From positions 434,001 to 498,000 of the forward strand of contig NZ_JAESWB010000168.1 in NCBI RefSeq assembly GCF_016765675.1: a stretch of DNA of 64,000 nt, given 5' to 3'. Origin of the DNA: Neobacillus paridis. GTDB lineage: Bacteria > Bacillota > Bacilli > Bacillales > Cytobacillaceae. Position numbers and translations under genes: made by a program. Positions 52,576 through 61,321 of this stretch are shown here, one piece after another. The notes below the pieces were generated by a model. That model did no database searches, was not told the origin of the DNA, and saw only the letters and a list, made by a program, of their open reading frames with translations. Every line of letters starts with the position of its first letter. Position 1 is the stretch's first letter.

Positions 52576-53096
52576 TCCGCCACCTTCCTACAGAATGGAA
52601 CAGGAAACAAAGGCTTCAAGGAAGCCGGGATATCCCAATTTCAGATGTTTCCGATACCGATCAGCGGAGGATTGCCTTCAATCAACAAATTCTCCAAACT
52701 CTTTCACCATTTGATATCGTGTTGGCCAGTACACTCAGAAGGACACAGCAAACGGCCCGGCTTTATGGGTATCATCCGGAGACGGAACGTTTATTGGATG
52801 AATTGAATTTCGGTCGATTTGAAGGCCAATCAAAGGAAAAACTTTTCGAGGATTTCGGGAATGAATGGCTGGAAAACCCGAAAGTGCTTGTTTTAGGTGA
52901 GAGGATGGACCACTTCGAAGAACGGATTAGCTTATTTTTAAAAAAATATCAGGCCTATTCCAATATATTAGTGTTTGGTCACGGTTCTTGGATCAGAGCG
53001 CTCATTTCACTATCCCGTTACGGCGATATCAACAGGATGAATAAAATATTAGTCGAAAACAATGATTGCATCACAGTACCGTTCCAAGATGGATAG
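52560..53096 (+). CDS. Histidine phosphatase, candidate phosphosulfolactate phosphatase
   Basis: 178-aa member of the phosphoglycerate-mutase-like histidine phosphatase superfamily. Catalytic His8 lies in LIRHLPTEWN (usual form RHGxT), an Arg-rich pocket in STLRRTQQTARLYG, Glu in LDELNFGRFEGQ, and the second His in VFGHGSWIRAL. It overlaps comA by 16 nt. In other sulfolactate clusters the next step, removal of phosphate from phosphosulfolactate, is done by ComB, a different fold; no ComB is present here, so this protein is the best candidate for that step. That role is inferred. Confidence 0.8.
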   Translation: MRITLIRHLPTEWNRKQRLQGSRDIPISDVSDTDQRRIAFNQQILQTLSPFDIVLASTLRRTQQTARLYGYHPETERLLDELNFGRFEGQSKEKLFEDFGNEWLENPKVLVLGERMDHFEERISLFLKKYQAYSNILVFGHGSWIRALISLSRYGDINRMNKILVENNDCITVPFQDG

Positions 53097-53109
53097 GAGG
53101 GAAACAAAC

Positions 53110-53820
53110 ATGCCGGTACCATTAACGTTTGAAAACTGGGACGAAAAAAGGTTAACAGAAATCTTAAAACAATATCCGGATTACCTGGATATATTAAAAT
53201 GGGCATTTCATGAGTATCAAGATGAAATCGTGTATTCCTGCAGCTTTGGGGCCGAAGGAATTGTGTTGCTAGATTTAATCCATAAAGTTCATAAAGATGC
53301 AAAAATTTTTTTTCTTGATACCGGATTACATTTTCCGGAAACGTACGATTTAATCGAAAAAGTGAAACAACGTTATCCATCTCTTGAGTTTCTAATTGTT
53401 AAGCCCAAATTATCGCTGGCCGAACAAGCTCACGAGTATGGGGAGGAACTTTGGAAAGTAAATCCAAATCTTTGTTGCCAATTGAGAAAAGTTGAGCCGT
53501 TAAAAGAGATACTCCAGGAGAAAAAAGCCTGGATATCCGGCCTAAGAAGAGAACAATCCCCTGCAAGACAAAAAACGCAATATATTAATAAAGATGAAAA
53601 ATTTCATAACATCAAAATTTGCCCGCTGATTCATTGGACGTGGGAGGACATTAGGTCTTATATCGAACTAAATGAACTGGACTATAACCCCTTGCATGAC
53701 CAAGGGTATCCCAGTATTGGCTGTGCACCATGCACCCTGCCGGTAACCAATTCTTCAGATTTTCGTGCCGGCAGATGGGCAGAGCATCCAAAAACAGAAT
53801 GTGGTCTACATCAATTATAA
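53110..53820 (+). CDS. cysH: Phosphoadenylyl/adenylyl-sulfate reductase CysH (4Fe-4S type)
   Basis: 236-aa reductase converting PAPS or APS to sulfite and (P)AP. The PAPS-binding PP-loop is VYSCSFGAEGIVLLDL. The iron-sulfur ligands Cys122/Cys123 (LCCQLRK) and Cys205/Cys208 (GCAPCT), plus the C-terminal catalytic Cys231 (TECGLH), are all present. This is the Bacillus-type, thioredoxin-linked enzyme. The start is ATG 53110 behind AGGAGG; the frame is open from 53062. No sulfite reductase genes accompany it, so its sulfite probably goes to ComA. Confidence 0.93.
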   Translation: MPVPLTFENWDEKRLTEILKQYPDYLDILKWAFHEYQDEIVYSCSFGAEGIVLLDLIHKVHKDAKIFFLDTGLHFPETYDLIEKVKQRYPSLEFLIVKPKLSLAEQAHEYGEELWKVNPNLCCQLRKVEPLKEILQEKKAWISGLRREQSPARQKTQYINKDEKFHNIKICPLIHWTWEDIRSYIELNELDYNPLHDQGYPSIGCAPCTLPVTNSSDFRAGRWAEHPKTECGLHQL

Positions 53821-53850
53821 TTACAACATTTGACTTGGGAGGGAGAAAGG

Positions 53851-54999
53851 ATGAGTAAAAGTGTTCCACACGGTGGAAAGTTGATCAATCGATTCAACCC
53901 CGAGTATCCAATCGATTTTTTGCGCAATGATATCGAGATAGATAGCCTTGAACTTAGTGATTTAGAATTGATCGCCAATGGAGCCTATAGTCCGCTTGAG
54001 GGATTTATGGGAAAAGCAGATTATGAATCGGTGGTCAGCGAAATGCGATTAGCAAATGGCCTTCCCTGGTCATTACCAATCACCCTGGCTGTAACTGAAC
54101 AAAAGGCAGCGGAAATTGAAATTGGTGAAATCGTCCATTTGGTTGACCATGATCAAATTTATGGTGTGATGGAAGTAACCGAAAAATATTCACCTAATAA
54201 AGTAACAGAAGCGGCAATGGTCTATCAAACTACAGATATGGCCCATCCCGGGGTAAAAAAACTGTTCGAACGCCCCGCTGTCTATCTGGGCGGACCGGTA
54301 ACGCTTATTCAAAGACCGGAAAAGAGGCAATTTTCCGACTTCTATTTAGATCCTGTTGACACAAGGCAAAAGTTTGCTGAGTTTGGCTGGAATACCGTAG
54401 TAGGATTTCAAACCCGCAATCCGGTTCACCGGGCCCACGAGTATATTCAAAAATCAGCACTAGAGATTGTTGACGGATTATTCTTAAATCCCTTGGTGGG
54501 AGAAACAAAGGCTGATGATATTCCGGGTGAAATTCGCATGAAAAGTTATCAAGTATTATTGGATCACTATTATCCAAAGGACCGGGTTTTTCTCTCGGTA
54601 TTTCCGGCTGCAATGCGCTATGCCGGTCCGCGAGAGGCGATCTTTCATGCATTAGTGCGGAAAAATTATGGCTGTACCCACTTTATTGTCGGCAGAGATC
54701 ATGCCGGAGTCGGCAATTATTATGGAACATATGACGCTCAACAAATATTCAGTCACTTTACAGAAGAAGAGCTAGGGATCAAACCGTTATTTTTTGAACA
54801 CAGCTTTTACTGTAAAAAATGCGAAAACATGGCTTCAGAAAAAACATGTCCGCACGGCAGAGAATTTCATCTGATTCTATCCGGAACGAAGGTAAGAGGG
54901 ATGCTGGCAAACGGAGAACAGCCCCCAAAGGAATTCAGCCGTCCGGAGGTCATCGAAATCCTCATTCAAGGGATGAAGGAAATTTACACAAAAAACTAA
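53851..54999 (+). CDS. sat: Sulfate adenylyltransferase (ATP sulfurylase)
   Basis: 382-aa enzyme, the same length as B. subtilis Sat. It makes APS from ATP and sulfate. Motifs: the N-terminal PUA-like domain, [12 protein letters not shown] (about 187-198, nucleotide-binding HxxH), [13 protein letters not shown] (about 281), and the C-terminal [18 protein letters not shown] with a likely zinc-binding Cys cluster, followed by [17 protein letters not shown]. The start is ATG 53851 after GGGAGGGAGAAAGG; TTG 53830 is less likely. Confidence 0.95.
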   Translation: MSKSVPHGGKLINRFNPEYPIDFLRNDIEIDSLELSDLELIANGAYSPLEGFMGKADYESVVSEMRLANGLPWSLPITLAVTEQKAAEIEIGEIVHLVDHDQIYGVMEVTEKYSPNKVTEAAMVYQTTDMAHPGVKKLFERPAVYLGGPVTLIQRPEKRQFSDFYLDPVDTRQKFAEFGWNTVVGFQTRNPVHRAHEYIQKSALEIVDGLFLNPLVGETKADDIPGEIRMKSYQVLLDHYYPKDRVFLSVFPAAMRYAGPREAIFHALVRKNYGCTHFIVGRDHAGVGNYYGTYDAQQIFSHFTEEELGIKPLFFEHSFYCKKCENMASEKTCPHGREFHLILSGTKVRGMLANGEQPPKEFSRPEVIEILIQGMKEIYTKN

Positions 55000-55012
55000 A
55001 AGGGTGTAATGG

Positions 55013-55606
55013 ATGGGAAAGAATATTACTTGGCATCAATCTACAGTAACAAAAACAAATCGACAGGAAATGAATGGTCATAAAAGCTGTGTATTATGGT
55101 TTACAGGATTATCGGGTTCAGGAAAGTCCACTTTAGCCAATGCGGTCGGTCACGCTTTATTTTCTCAAGGATTTAATAGTTATGTTCTCGATGGTGATAA
55201 TATCCGCCATGGGTTAAACAGTGATTTAGGTTTTACCAAAGAAGACCGCAGAGAAAATATCCGCAGGATTGGTGAAGTGGCAAGGCTGTTTGTAGACAGC
55301 GGACAAATTGTTCTGACCGCCTTTATTTCTCCTTTCCTTGAGGATCGGGAATTAGTCCGTAAAATGTTTCCTAAGGATGAGTTTATCGAGATCTATTTAC
55401 ATTGCCCTATCGACGTATGCGAAACAAGGGACCCGAAAGGATTGTATAAAAAGGCGCGAATAGGGGAAATCTCCGAATTTACCGGCATATCCTCGCCATA
55501 TGAAGCACCTCGCCAGGCGGAAATTGTGATTGAAACAAATAAATTAACAATTGAACAATCGGTAAAGCAGATTATGTTATATTTAATTGAAAGGAAGATC
55601 CTTTAA
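55013..55606 (+). CDS. cysC: Adenylyl-sulfate kinase
   Basis: 197-aa kinase turning APS into PAPS. P-loop GLSGSGKS (32-39), [27 protein letters not shown] and [12 protein letters not shown] (phospho-acceptor Ser region) are characteristic. Placed 13 nt after sat, it ends the ComA-phosphatase-CysH-Sat-CysC operon. A terminator follows immediately. Confidence 0.95.
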   Translation: MGKNITWHQSTVTKTNRQEMNGHKSCVLWFTGLSGSGKSTLANAVGHALFSQGFNSYVLDGDNIRHGLNSDLGFTKEDRRENIRRIGEVARLFVDSGQIVLTAFISPFLEDRELVRKMFPKDEFIEIYLHCPIDVCETRDPKGLYKKARIGEISEFTGISSPYEAPRQAEIVIETNKLTIEQSVKQIMLYLIERKIL

Positions 55607-55621
55607 ATCGGGATCTTCCTT
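55591..55621. terminator. Bidirectional terminator between cysC and the convergent membrane gene
   Basis: Perfect 11-bp stem AAGGAAGATCC (55591-55601) / GGATCTTCCTT (55611-55621), followed by ATCTTTT. The 5' arm covers the last codons of cysC. Confidence 0.8.
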
Positions 55622-56237
55622 ATCTTTTCCGCCAATTTGCAGATAAGAATAATAATTGATGAAAATTTAACTGATAGATAAAGTCGATAATATTGGTAGA
55701 AAAAAATTGGCAAATGATCGCATAGATGACGATTTGATAATTGATCACCATAGCAGTACAAACAAAAATAAGCAGATTAATTCCCATCATCACTTTCCCG
55801 GGACTCCAGTGTTTATAGGAAGCAATCATCAACGCCGGGATGACCATTCCGCCGCTTGATGCTCCTGCCCGAATCAATAAACCGACCCCAACCCCAAAGA
55901 GAACGGCTCCTGCTGCTAAATCGAACAAAATATGTATATGTATATGGGGAACGTAAGAGGTGATAATGGAAACGACTGTGGAGGTGGTTGCCACTGAAAG
56001 AATGGTTCGAAACGTCCAAGAATAGCCAAAATATTTTAATGCAAACAAAAGAAAAACGATATTTGCAAGCCATAAGGAAAAACCTAGCGACAAATTAAAC
56101 CAATGATTCATTAAAATGGCCAGACCTGCTGCTCCTCCGGAAGGGATGGAATGAGGAAACAAAAACAAGGACATTGACATGCCTTGCAAAGTGGCACCAA
56201 ATAGTAAACAGAAATAAGTTAAGATTTGTTTTTTCAT
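55620..56237 (-). CDS. YitE/YczE-like membrane protein
   Basis: 204-aa polytopic protein with five or six helices and the YczE/YitT-family look (GATLQGMSMSLFLFPHSIPS, GGAAGLAILMNHWFNL, GVGVGLLIRAGASSGGMVIP). There is no C-terminal DUF2179 domain. In B. subtilis a membrane protein (YitE) also lies in the sulfolactate cluster, and here it is convergent with cysC. The substrate is unknown. The start is ATG 56237; the frame extends seven codons upstream from a TTG with no better ribosome binding site. Confidence 0.7.
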   Translation of the reverse strand: MKKQILTYFCLLFGATLQGMSMSLFLFPHSIPSGGAAGLAILMNHWFNLSLGFSLWLANIVFLLFALKYFGYSWTFRTILSVATTSTVVSIITSYVPHIHIHILFDLAAGAVLFGVGVGLLIRAGASSGGMVIPALMIASYKHWSPGKVMMGINLLIFVCTAMVINYQIVIYAIICQFFSTNIIDFIYQLNFHQLLFLSANWRKR

Positions 56238-56425
56238 TGTTACGTGAAATCCACCCAAATTGGTTGATTAAGTTGCTTTACTTTCACATCCATTCCTCCC
56301 AAGGACATGCCTTCTTGTCCATTTTATGATTGGAGCAATCCGAATATGTTGAAAAGGTTGTAGATGAGAAAGCCTGATTTCTAATCAATAAATGAATAAT
56401 ATGGAAAATAAAAGTAATTCTTATA

Positions 56426-56454
56426 TTGAAAATGAAATCAATTAAGATTAAAAT
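56426..56454 (+). promoter_or_regulatory. Promoter of the leader RNA
   Basis: TTGAAA (56426-56431), 17-bp spacer, TAAAAT (56449-56454). Predicted transcription start near 56461. Confidence 0.5.
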
Positions 56455-56460
56455 TATATT

Positions 56461-56590
56461 AGGATAAGAGAACAATGTATTTGACCTATAAGGTAATAAA
56501 TGGTGAGAATGAGCTAGGCAAACTTTGCACTAGTCATGAGTCAAATTAGAAATAGAAAATTTGTCTATTTTTAATTTGGCTTTTTTGGCT
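56461..56590 (+). ncRNA. Candidate structured leader/sRNA ending in a terminator
   Basis: A predicted transcript of about 125 nt from the promoter at 56426. It contains ATTTGAC (56479-56485), which can pair with GTCAAAT (56540-56546), enclosing a small hairpin CTAGGCAAACTTTGCACTAG (56514-56533). The 3' strand of that pairing overlaps a 15-bp terminator stem CAAATTAGAAATAGA (56542-56556) / TCTATTTTTAATTTG (56564-56578, one mismatch) followed by GC and TTTTTT. Mutually exclusive pairings with a terminator are the architecture of a riboswitch or attenuator. I do not recognise the class. The next gene (PAS histidine kinase) starts 145 bp downstream. Confidence 0.45.
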
Positions 56591-56628
56591 AATAGGAAGT
56601 ATAAATTTATTCTTAATTCTATACTTCC

Positions 56629-56700
56629 TATGTCGCATAAATTCAACTACGCCTCATGAACCGCATTACGGACTCGACAGTCGGCGAGTTTACATATAAT
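56629..56700 (+). repeat. Direct repeat, copy 1 (35-nt perfect core plus hairpin)
   Basis: 56629-56663 is identical to 61249-61283 over 35 nt. Both copies continue with a similar small hairpin (here ACTCG 56672-56676 / CGAGT 56685-56689) and an AT-rich end. Copy 1 is directly preceded by a perfect inverted repeat AGGAAGTATA (56594-56603) / TATACTTCCT (56620-56629). The repeat contains an in-frame ATG (56656) that extends the kinase frame, probably by chance. It has no coding sense of its own. Confidence 0.65.
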
Positions 56701-56733
56701 CATAGTATTCAGGAAAGGAATTTAAAGAGAGAG

Positions 56734-58233
56734 ATGGACAGTTCGATATTGAGTATTAAAAAAGAAAAAAGGAAAATACTAGAAAATTATATCAAAGAAA
56801 GACTGAGCCGCTACAACCCGCTCTTTGCCAGTGATTCCGATGCCATATATATTATGGATTTAGACGGCTATTTTATCCCTTTAAATCCTGCATGCTCGCT
56901 GTTGTTTGGCTATAATGAGGAACAGTTCTCACAAATGACGTATATGAAAATTGTTGCATTAGATCATTTAGACCGGGCACTTTCTTACTTTTATAAATCG
57001 TTGGAAGGAAAACTACAAAACTTTGATTGTCAAATCAACCATAAAAGTGGGGAAATCCTCGATGTCAATATTACCATTTACCCGATTGTCATAAATGATG
57101 AAATTGTCGGCGTTTATGGCGTTGCTAAAGATATTACTGAAATTAAACGAAAACGAAAAGTTATATCTGATGAAATTCGCCAACGGGAAGAAATTTATCG
57201 TGAAATTGTAGAACACTCCCCGGATGCGGTTATCATTTCCGGAAAAGATAATATATTGTTTGCCAATGATACAGCTGTAAAATTATTTGGCGTATCGACT
57301 AAAGCAGATTTGATTGGGAAAACGGTGCTTGATTTTATCCATCCATCTTATATTGAAGTGGTAAAAAACCGGATTAAAGAGGTTGAAAATGGAAAGCCAG
57401 TTGATTTTTTTGAACAAATCCTGATCCGTAATGATGGTTCTAGTTTTGACGCCGAAGTGAAAGCGATTCCGACCATTTTTCAACATGAACCTGCACGACA
57501 CATTATTGTTCGGGATATTACGGAGAGGAAAAAAACACAACAATTACTACTCCAATCTGAAAAGTTATCCGTTGCTGGTCAGCTTGCGGCTGGGATTGCG
57601 CACGAAATCAGAAATCCGCTGACGGCGATCAAAGGTTTTCTCCAACTGCTGGAGGCAAACTCTGATAGCAATCTTTCCTATCTTGAAATCATCAAATCTG
57701 AAATGAGTCGAATCGAGTTGATTCTAAGTGAATTACTCATATTGGCAAGACCACAGGAATTAAAATTTAAACAGACGGATTTCAGCAAAATCTTGGAACA
57801 TGTGAAGGCACTGATTGATACACAAGCGATCATGACTAATATTAAGATCAATATCTATTATTTGTCCGATATTCCACCAGTTCGCTGTGATGAAAATCAT
57901 TTAAAGCAAGTATTTATCAATTTATTGAAAAATTCGATTGAGGCCATGCCCGATGGCGGAGAAATCAATATCAATGTTGAAACAGATGGAGGAAAACAAC
58001 TGAAAGTTACGTTCATTGATGAAGGATGCGGGATTCCCCAGGAGCATCTTGATCGAATTGGTCAACCCTTTTTTTCAACAAAAGATGGAGGGACCGGGTT
58101 AGGTCTAATGATTAGCAAGCAAATTATTGAAAATCATAATGGTTCTTTCCAAATTCACAGTAATCAGAAGGGAACAATCATTGAAGTGACCCTACCAATC
58201 GATGAAAATTGCGGTGAAGGCGAGCAGCGATAA
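56734..58233 (+). CDS. Soluble PAS-domain histidine kinase (sporulation-kinase-like)
   Basis: About 499-aa cytoplasmic kinase with two PAS domains (about 35-140 and 160-270), a PAC-type linker (RDITERKKTQQLLLQSEKLS), an HisKA domain with the phospho-His in GIAHEIRNPLTAIKGFLQLL and HATPase_c (NLLKNSIEAMPDGGE, DEGCGIP, KDGGTGLGLMISKQII). No membrane helices. This PAS-PAS-HisKA-HATPase layout is that of KinA/KinE-type kinases feeding the Spo0F phosphorelay; no response regulator is adjacent, which fits. The start is taken as ATG 56734; the frame is open from ATG 56656, but that lies within a repeat. Confidence 0.82.
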   Translation: MDSSILSIKKEKRKILENYIKERLSRYNPLFASDSDAIYIMDLDGYFIPLNPACSLLFGYNEEQFSQMTYMKIVALDHLDRALSYFYKSLEGKLQNFDCQINHKSGEILDVNITIYPIVINDEIVGVYGVAKDITEIKRKRKVISDEIRQREEIYREIVEHSPDAVIISGKDNILFANDTAVKLFGVSTKADLIGKTVLDFIHPSYIEVVKNRIKEVENGKPVDFFEQILIRNDGSSFDAEVKAIPTIFQHEPARHIIVRDITERKKTQQLLLQSEKLSVAGQLAAGIAHEIRNPLTAIKGFLQLLEANSDSNLSYLEIIKSEMSRIELILSELLILARPQELKFKQTDFSKILEHVKALIDTQAIMTNIKINIYYLSDIPPVRCDENHLKQVFINLLKNSIEAMPDGGEININVETDGGKQLKVTFIDEGCGIPQEHLDRIGQPFFSTKDGGTGLGLMISKQIIENHNGSFQIHSNQKGTIIEVTLPIDENCGEGEQR

Positions 58234-58246
58234 TTCTGTGCGCTTT

Positions 58247-58275
58247 TTGTTCAAAACGTTTTTCTAGATTATGAT
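58247..58275 (+). promoter_or_regulatory. Promoter of the 2OG-Fe(II) oxygenase gene
   Basis: TTGTTC (58247-58252), 17-bp spacer, TATGAT (58270-58275); GAGGGG ribosome binding site further down, ATG at 58319. Confidence 0.5.
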
Positions 58276-58318
58276 AAAATAACTCTCAAAGCTAACGTTG
58301 AAAAAGAGGGGATAATAA

Positions 58319-59170
58319 ATGGAAAAAATAACCCATATTTCGGTGGAGTTACGAGACTGGATTGTCAATACGATGAAAACTGGTGCCAGCCCGGAGGCAA
58401 TTGCCAATGCCATGATAAAAAAAGGTTTTGACCCGATTTTTGCTTATAGAACCTTGTTAAAGCTTGTTAATAATACACCTGTTGAGGTACTCGCACGTGA
58501 ACAACAGCCTTATATCTATGAAATCCCGGAAATAGGTCAAAAAGGAAACATCATTGCTACATCCGACCGTGACATAAAAGTCTTAATGAGAGTGGAAAAA
58601 CCATTTATCCTTTATTTGGAAAATCTGTTAAGTGAAGAAGAGTGTGATGAATTGATTGCCCTCTCGAAAAATCGTTTAAAGCCATCACGGGTGGTGGATA
58701 CTGCAACTGGAGAAATAAAAACGGTTCCCGGCCGGACAAGTTCAGGTACTTATTATCGTCTGAGTGAGACGCCGCTCGTTGCAACAATAGAAAAGAGAAT
58801 CGAAGAATTAACCAATTTTCCGATCGAAAATGGCGAGGGGCTTCAGGTTCTGCATTATAAAGTGGGAGAAGAATATAAACCGCATTTTGATTATTATCCC
58901 GCCAGCAAGATTAATGAGAATACAGGTGGTCAGCGGATTGCAACGGTTTTAATCTATTTAAATGATGTCCCTCAAGGCGGTGAAACGATTTTTCCAAAGG
59001 CCGGGGTCTCGATCACTCCGAAAAAAGGAGCGGCCGCCTTTTTTCATTATGGAAACAGTAAAGGGCAAGTAGACAGAATGTCGCTGCACAGCAGTATTCC
59101 CGTCCTCAAGGGAGAAAAATGGGTGGCAACGAAATGGCTTCGTCAAAGCGAAATCCTCGAACGATCGTAA
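58319..59170 (+). CDS. Prolyl 4-hydroxylase-like 2OG-Fe(II) oxygenase
   Basis: 283-aa enzyme. The double-stranded beta-helix core carries the Fe(II) triad His189, Asp191 (PHFDYY) and His257 (SLHSSIP) and the 2-oxoglutarate Lys267 (KGEKWVATKWL). Blocks such as VVDTATGEIKTVPGRTSSGT, ALKVGE-like GEEYKPHFDYYPAS, GGQRIATVLIYLNDVPQGGE and TIFPKAG are those of collagen-type prolyl-4-hydroxylase homologues. An extra N-terminal region of about 85 residues (TGASPEAIANAMIKKGF looks like a small helical UBA-like module) makes it longer than the about 215-aa Bacillus anthracis P4H. The target protein is unknown. Confidence 0.87.
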   Translation: MEKITHISVELRDWIVNTMKTGASPEAIANAMIKKGFDPIFAYRTLLKLVNNTPVEVLAREQQPYIYEIPEIGQKGNIIATSDRDIKVLMRVEKPFILYLENLLSEEECDELIALSKNRLKPSRVVDTATGEIKTVPGRTSSGTYYRLSETPLVATIEKRIEELTNFPIENGEGLQVLHYKVGEEYKPHFDYYPASKINENTGGQRIATVLIYLNDVPQGGETIFPKAGVSITPKKGAAAFFHYGNSKGQVDRMSLHSSIPVLKGEKWVATKWLRQSEILERS

Positions 59171-59178
59171 CTTGATAA

Positions 59179-59207
59179 TTGACTAAGAGTTGAATTTGTG
59201 GTATGAA
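59179..59207 (+). promoter_or_regulatory. SigA promoter of htpG
   Basis: TTGACT (59179-59184), 17-bp spacer, TATGAA (59202-59207). Start of transcription near 59214, immediately before the CIRCE element. Confidence 0.55.
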
Positions 59208-59215
59208 AATAGTGG

Positions 59216-59242
59216 TTAGCACTCTTGATGGGAGAGTGCTAA
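59216..59242. promoter_or_regulatory. CIRCE element (HrcA operator) upstream of htpG
   Basis: TTAGCACTC (59216-59224), 9-nt spacer TTGATGGGA, GAGTGCTAA (59234-59242): a perfect match to the CIRCE consensus TTAGCACTC-N9-GAGTGCTAA. It overlaps the transcription start of the htpG promoter, as at groE and dnaK operons, so HrcA should repress htpG. Confidence 0.93.
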
Positions 59243-59307
59243 TTGTTTGCCTTGACGCCTTTCTAACGATTATAATGACAATGTCAAAAATTGAAGGAGA
59301 GATCAGT

Positions 59308-61188
59308 ATGGAAACAAAGCAGTTTAAAGCAGAGTCGAAACGGATATTAGACATGATGATTCATTCCATTTATACTCATCATGAAATCTTTTTACGTGAG
59401 CTTATTTCTAATGCCAGCGACGCAATTGATAAAATTTACTATAAGGCGTTGACAGATGATTCCTTAACGTTTGATAAAGATCAATACTACATAAAAGTGG
59501 TCGCAGATAAAGACAACAGAACATTGAAAATTATTGATACCGGGGTTGGGATGACTCGGGAAGAACTCGAAAATAATCTTGGTACTATTGCCAAGAGCGG
59601 CTCTTTGGCATTTAAAAACGAGAACGAATTAAAAGACGGCTATGATATTATCGGACAATTTGGGGTTGGTTTTTATTCGGCCTTTATGGTTGCCGATGTG
59701 GTGACGGTCATCAGCAAGGCTTTAGGCAGTGAAGAAGCATATAAGTGGGAATCGAAGGGTGCGGAAGGCTACACGATTACGCCATGCGAAAAGGATTCCG
59801 TCGGGACGGAAGTCATTTTGAAAATAAAGGAAAATACCGAAGACGAGAAGTATGACGAGTATCTTGAAGAGTACCACTTAAAAGAGATTATTAAAAAGTA
59901 TTCCGATTTCATTCGCTACCCTATTAAAATGGATGTAACCACAAGCAAGTTAAAAGAAGGCAGCGAAAGTGAGTACGAGGAGGTTACCAGTGAACAAGTC
60001 ATCAACAGCATGGTGCCAATTTGGCGCAAAAATAAAAATGAGTTAACACAGGAAGATTACGATAACTTCTATGCCGAAAAACGTTACGGCTTTGATAAGC
60101 CGCTGAAATCTATCCATATCAAAGTAGATGGAGCCGTTAGATATAATGCGATTCTCTATATTCCGGAAAAAATTCCGTTTGACTATTATTCCCCGGAATA
60201 TGAGAAGGGGCTGGAACTGTATTCCAGCGGCGTGCTGATTATGAATAAATGCGCCGACCTGCTTCCAGATTACTTCAGCTTTGTCAAAGGGATGGTTGAT
60301 TCTGAAGATTTATCGCTGAATATCTCCAGAGAAATGCTCCAGCATGACCGTCAATTAAAGCTGATCGCAAAAAATATCAATAAAAAAATTAAAAGTGAAT
60401 TGCAAAGTTTATTAAAAAATGAACGCGATAAATATGTAGAATTCTACAAATCCTTCGGGAGACAATTGAAATTTGGGGTTTACAGCGATTTTGGCATGCA
60501 TAAAGAGGAATTGCAGGATCTTTTGATGTTCTATTCTTCGAAAGAGAAGAAGCTGGTAACCTTAGAGGAATATGTCTCAAGAATGCCGGAAGAGCAAAAA
60601 TATATTTATTATGCTGTCGGTGAAACCAATGAACGAATTGAAAAACTGCCACAAACGGAATTAGTGGCGGATAAAGGCTATGAGATTCTCTACTTCACCG
60701 AAGATATTGACGAATTTGCGATTAAAGTCATTATGAACTACAAGGACAAGGAATTTAAGTCCGTATCCAGCGGTGATTTAGGGATTGAGGGGGATGACAC
60801 GGTTAAGGAAACTGCAGCTGAAGAAGCTGAAAACAAAGAATTGTTTGAAGCAATGAAGGCTGCCCTTGGTGACAAAGTAAAGGCTGTTCGCGTTTCCAAA
60901 CGATTGAAATCACATCCGGTTTGCTTAACGGCGGATGGAGACGTCTCGATTGAAATGGAGAAAGTCCTGAATGCGATGCCAAATAATCAAAACATTAAAG
61001 CTGACAAAGTACTGGAAATTAATGTTAATCACAGTGTCTTCCAATCATTGAAAGATGCTTTTGCCAACGACAAAGAGAAGCTGGCGCTGTACACCAGCCT
61101 GTTATACAACCAGGCGCTCTTAATCGAAGGTCTCCCAATCGAAGATCCAGTAGAATTTACCAACAACATCTGCAAAGTCATGGTTTAA
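59308..61188 (+). CDS. htpG: Molecular chaperone HtpG (Hsp90)
   Basis: 626-aa Hsp90. N-terminal GHKL ATPase domain with [35 protein letters not shown] and [15 protein letters not shown]; a middle domain with the catalytic Arg region ([18 protein letters not shown]) and a C-terminal dimerisation domain. The length matches bacterial HtpG. The start is ATG 59308 behind GAAGGAGAG; the frame is open from 59203 through the CIRCE element but that part is leader. It assists folding of specific clients during heat stress. It has its own promoter and HrcA operator. Confidence 0.95.
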   Translation: METKQFKAESKRILDMMIHSIYTHHEIFLRELISNASDAIDKIYYKALTDDSLTFDKDQYYIKVVADKDNRTLKIIDTGVGMTREELENNLGTIAKSGSLAFKNENELKDGYDIIGQFGVGFYSAFMVADVVTVISKALGSEEAYKWESKGAEGYTITPCEKDSVGTEVILKIKENTEDEKYDEYLEEYHLKEIIKKYSDFIRYPIKMDVTTSKLKEGSESEYEEVTSEQVINSMVPIWRKNKNELTQEDYDNFYAEKRYGFDKPLKSIHIKVDGAVRYNAILYIPEKIPFDYYSPEYEKGLELYSSGVLIMNKCADLLPDYFSFVKGMVDSEDLSLNISREMLQHDRQLKLIAKNINKKIKSELQSLLKNERDKYVEFYKSFGRQLKFGVYSDFGMHKEELQDLLMFYSSKEKKLVTLEEYVSRMPEEQKYIYYAVGETNERIEKLPQTELVADKGYEILYFTEDIDEFAIKVIMNYKDKEFKSVSSGDLGIEGDDTVKETAAEEAENKELFEAMKAALGDKVKAVRVSKRLKSHPVCLTADGDVSIEMEKVLNAMPNNQNIKADKVLEINVNHSVFQSLKDAFANDKEKLALYTSLLYNQALLIEGLPIEDPVEFTNNICKVMV

Positions 61189-61200
61189 AAAAGAAATTAG

Positions 61201-61243
61201 GGTGTCAGGCACCATGTGGAAATTACACAAAGTGCCTGACACC
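61201..61243 (+). terminator. Long hairpin after htpG
   Basis: Perfect 12-bp stem GGTGTCAGGCAC (61201-61212) / GTGCCTGACACC (61232-61243), 19-nt loop, then TTTCTTAT. The GGTGTCAGGCACC sequence is widely repeated in some Bacillaceae genomes. Confidence 0.65.
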
Positions 61244-61248
61244 TTTCT

Positions 61249-61321
61249 TATGTCGCATAAATTCAACTACGCCTCATGAACCGTCCTTAAGAACTCGCCA
61301 GTCAGCGAGTTTTCATTTAAT
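61249..61321 (+). repeat. Direct repeat, copy 2
   Basis: 61249-61283 equals 56629-56663 over 35 nt, followed by hairpin ACTCGC (61293-61298) / GCGAGT (61305-61310). Its 3' end overlaps the stop codon of the minus-strand MBL hydrolase gene. Like copy 1 it follows a strong inverted repeat. Confidence 0.65.

Noticed and set aside
56656-56733. Kinase start at ATG 56656
   Set aside because: The first codons lie inside the 35-nt repeat and have no ribosome binding site; ATG 56734 is the more natural start, though its own site is weak.
59203-59307. 35 extra N-terminal residues of HtpG
   Set aside because: This segment is the CIRCE element and leader; HtpG proteins begin with the [14 protein letters not shown] sequence at 59308.
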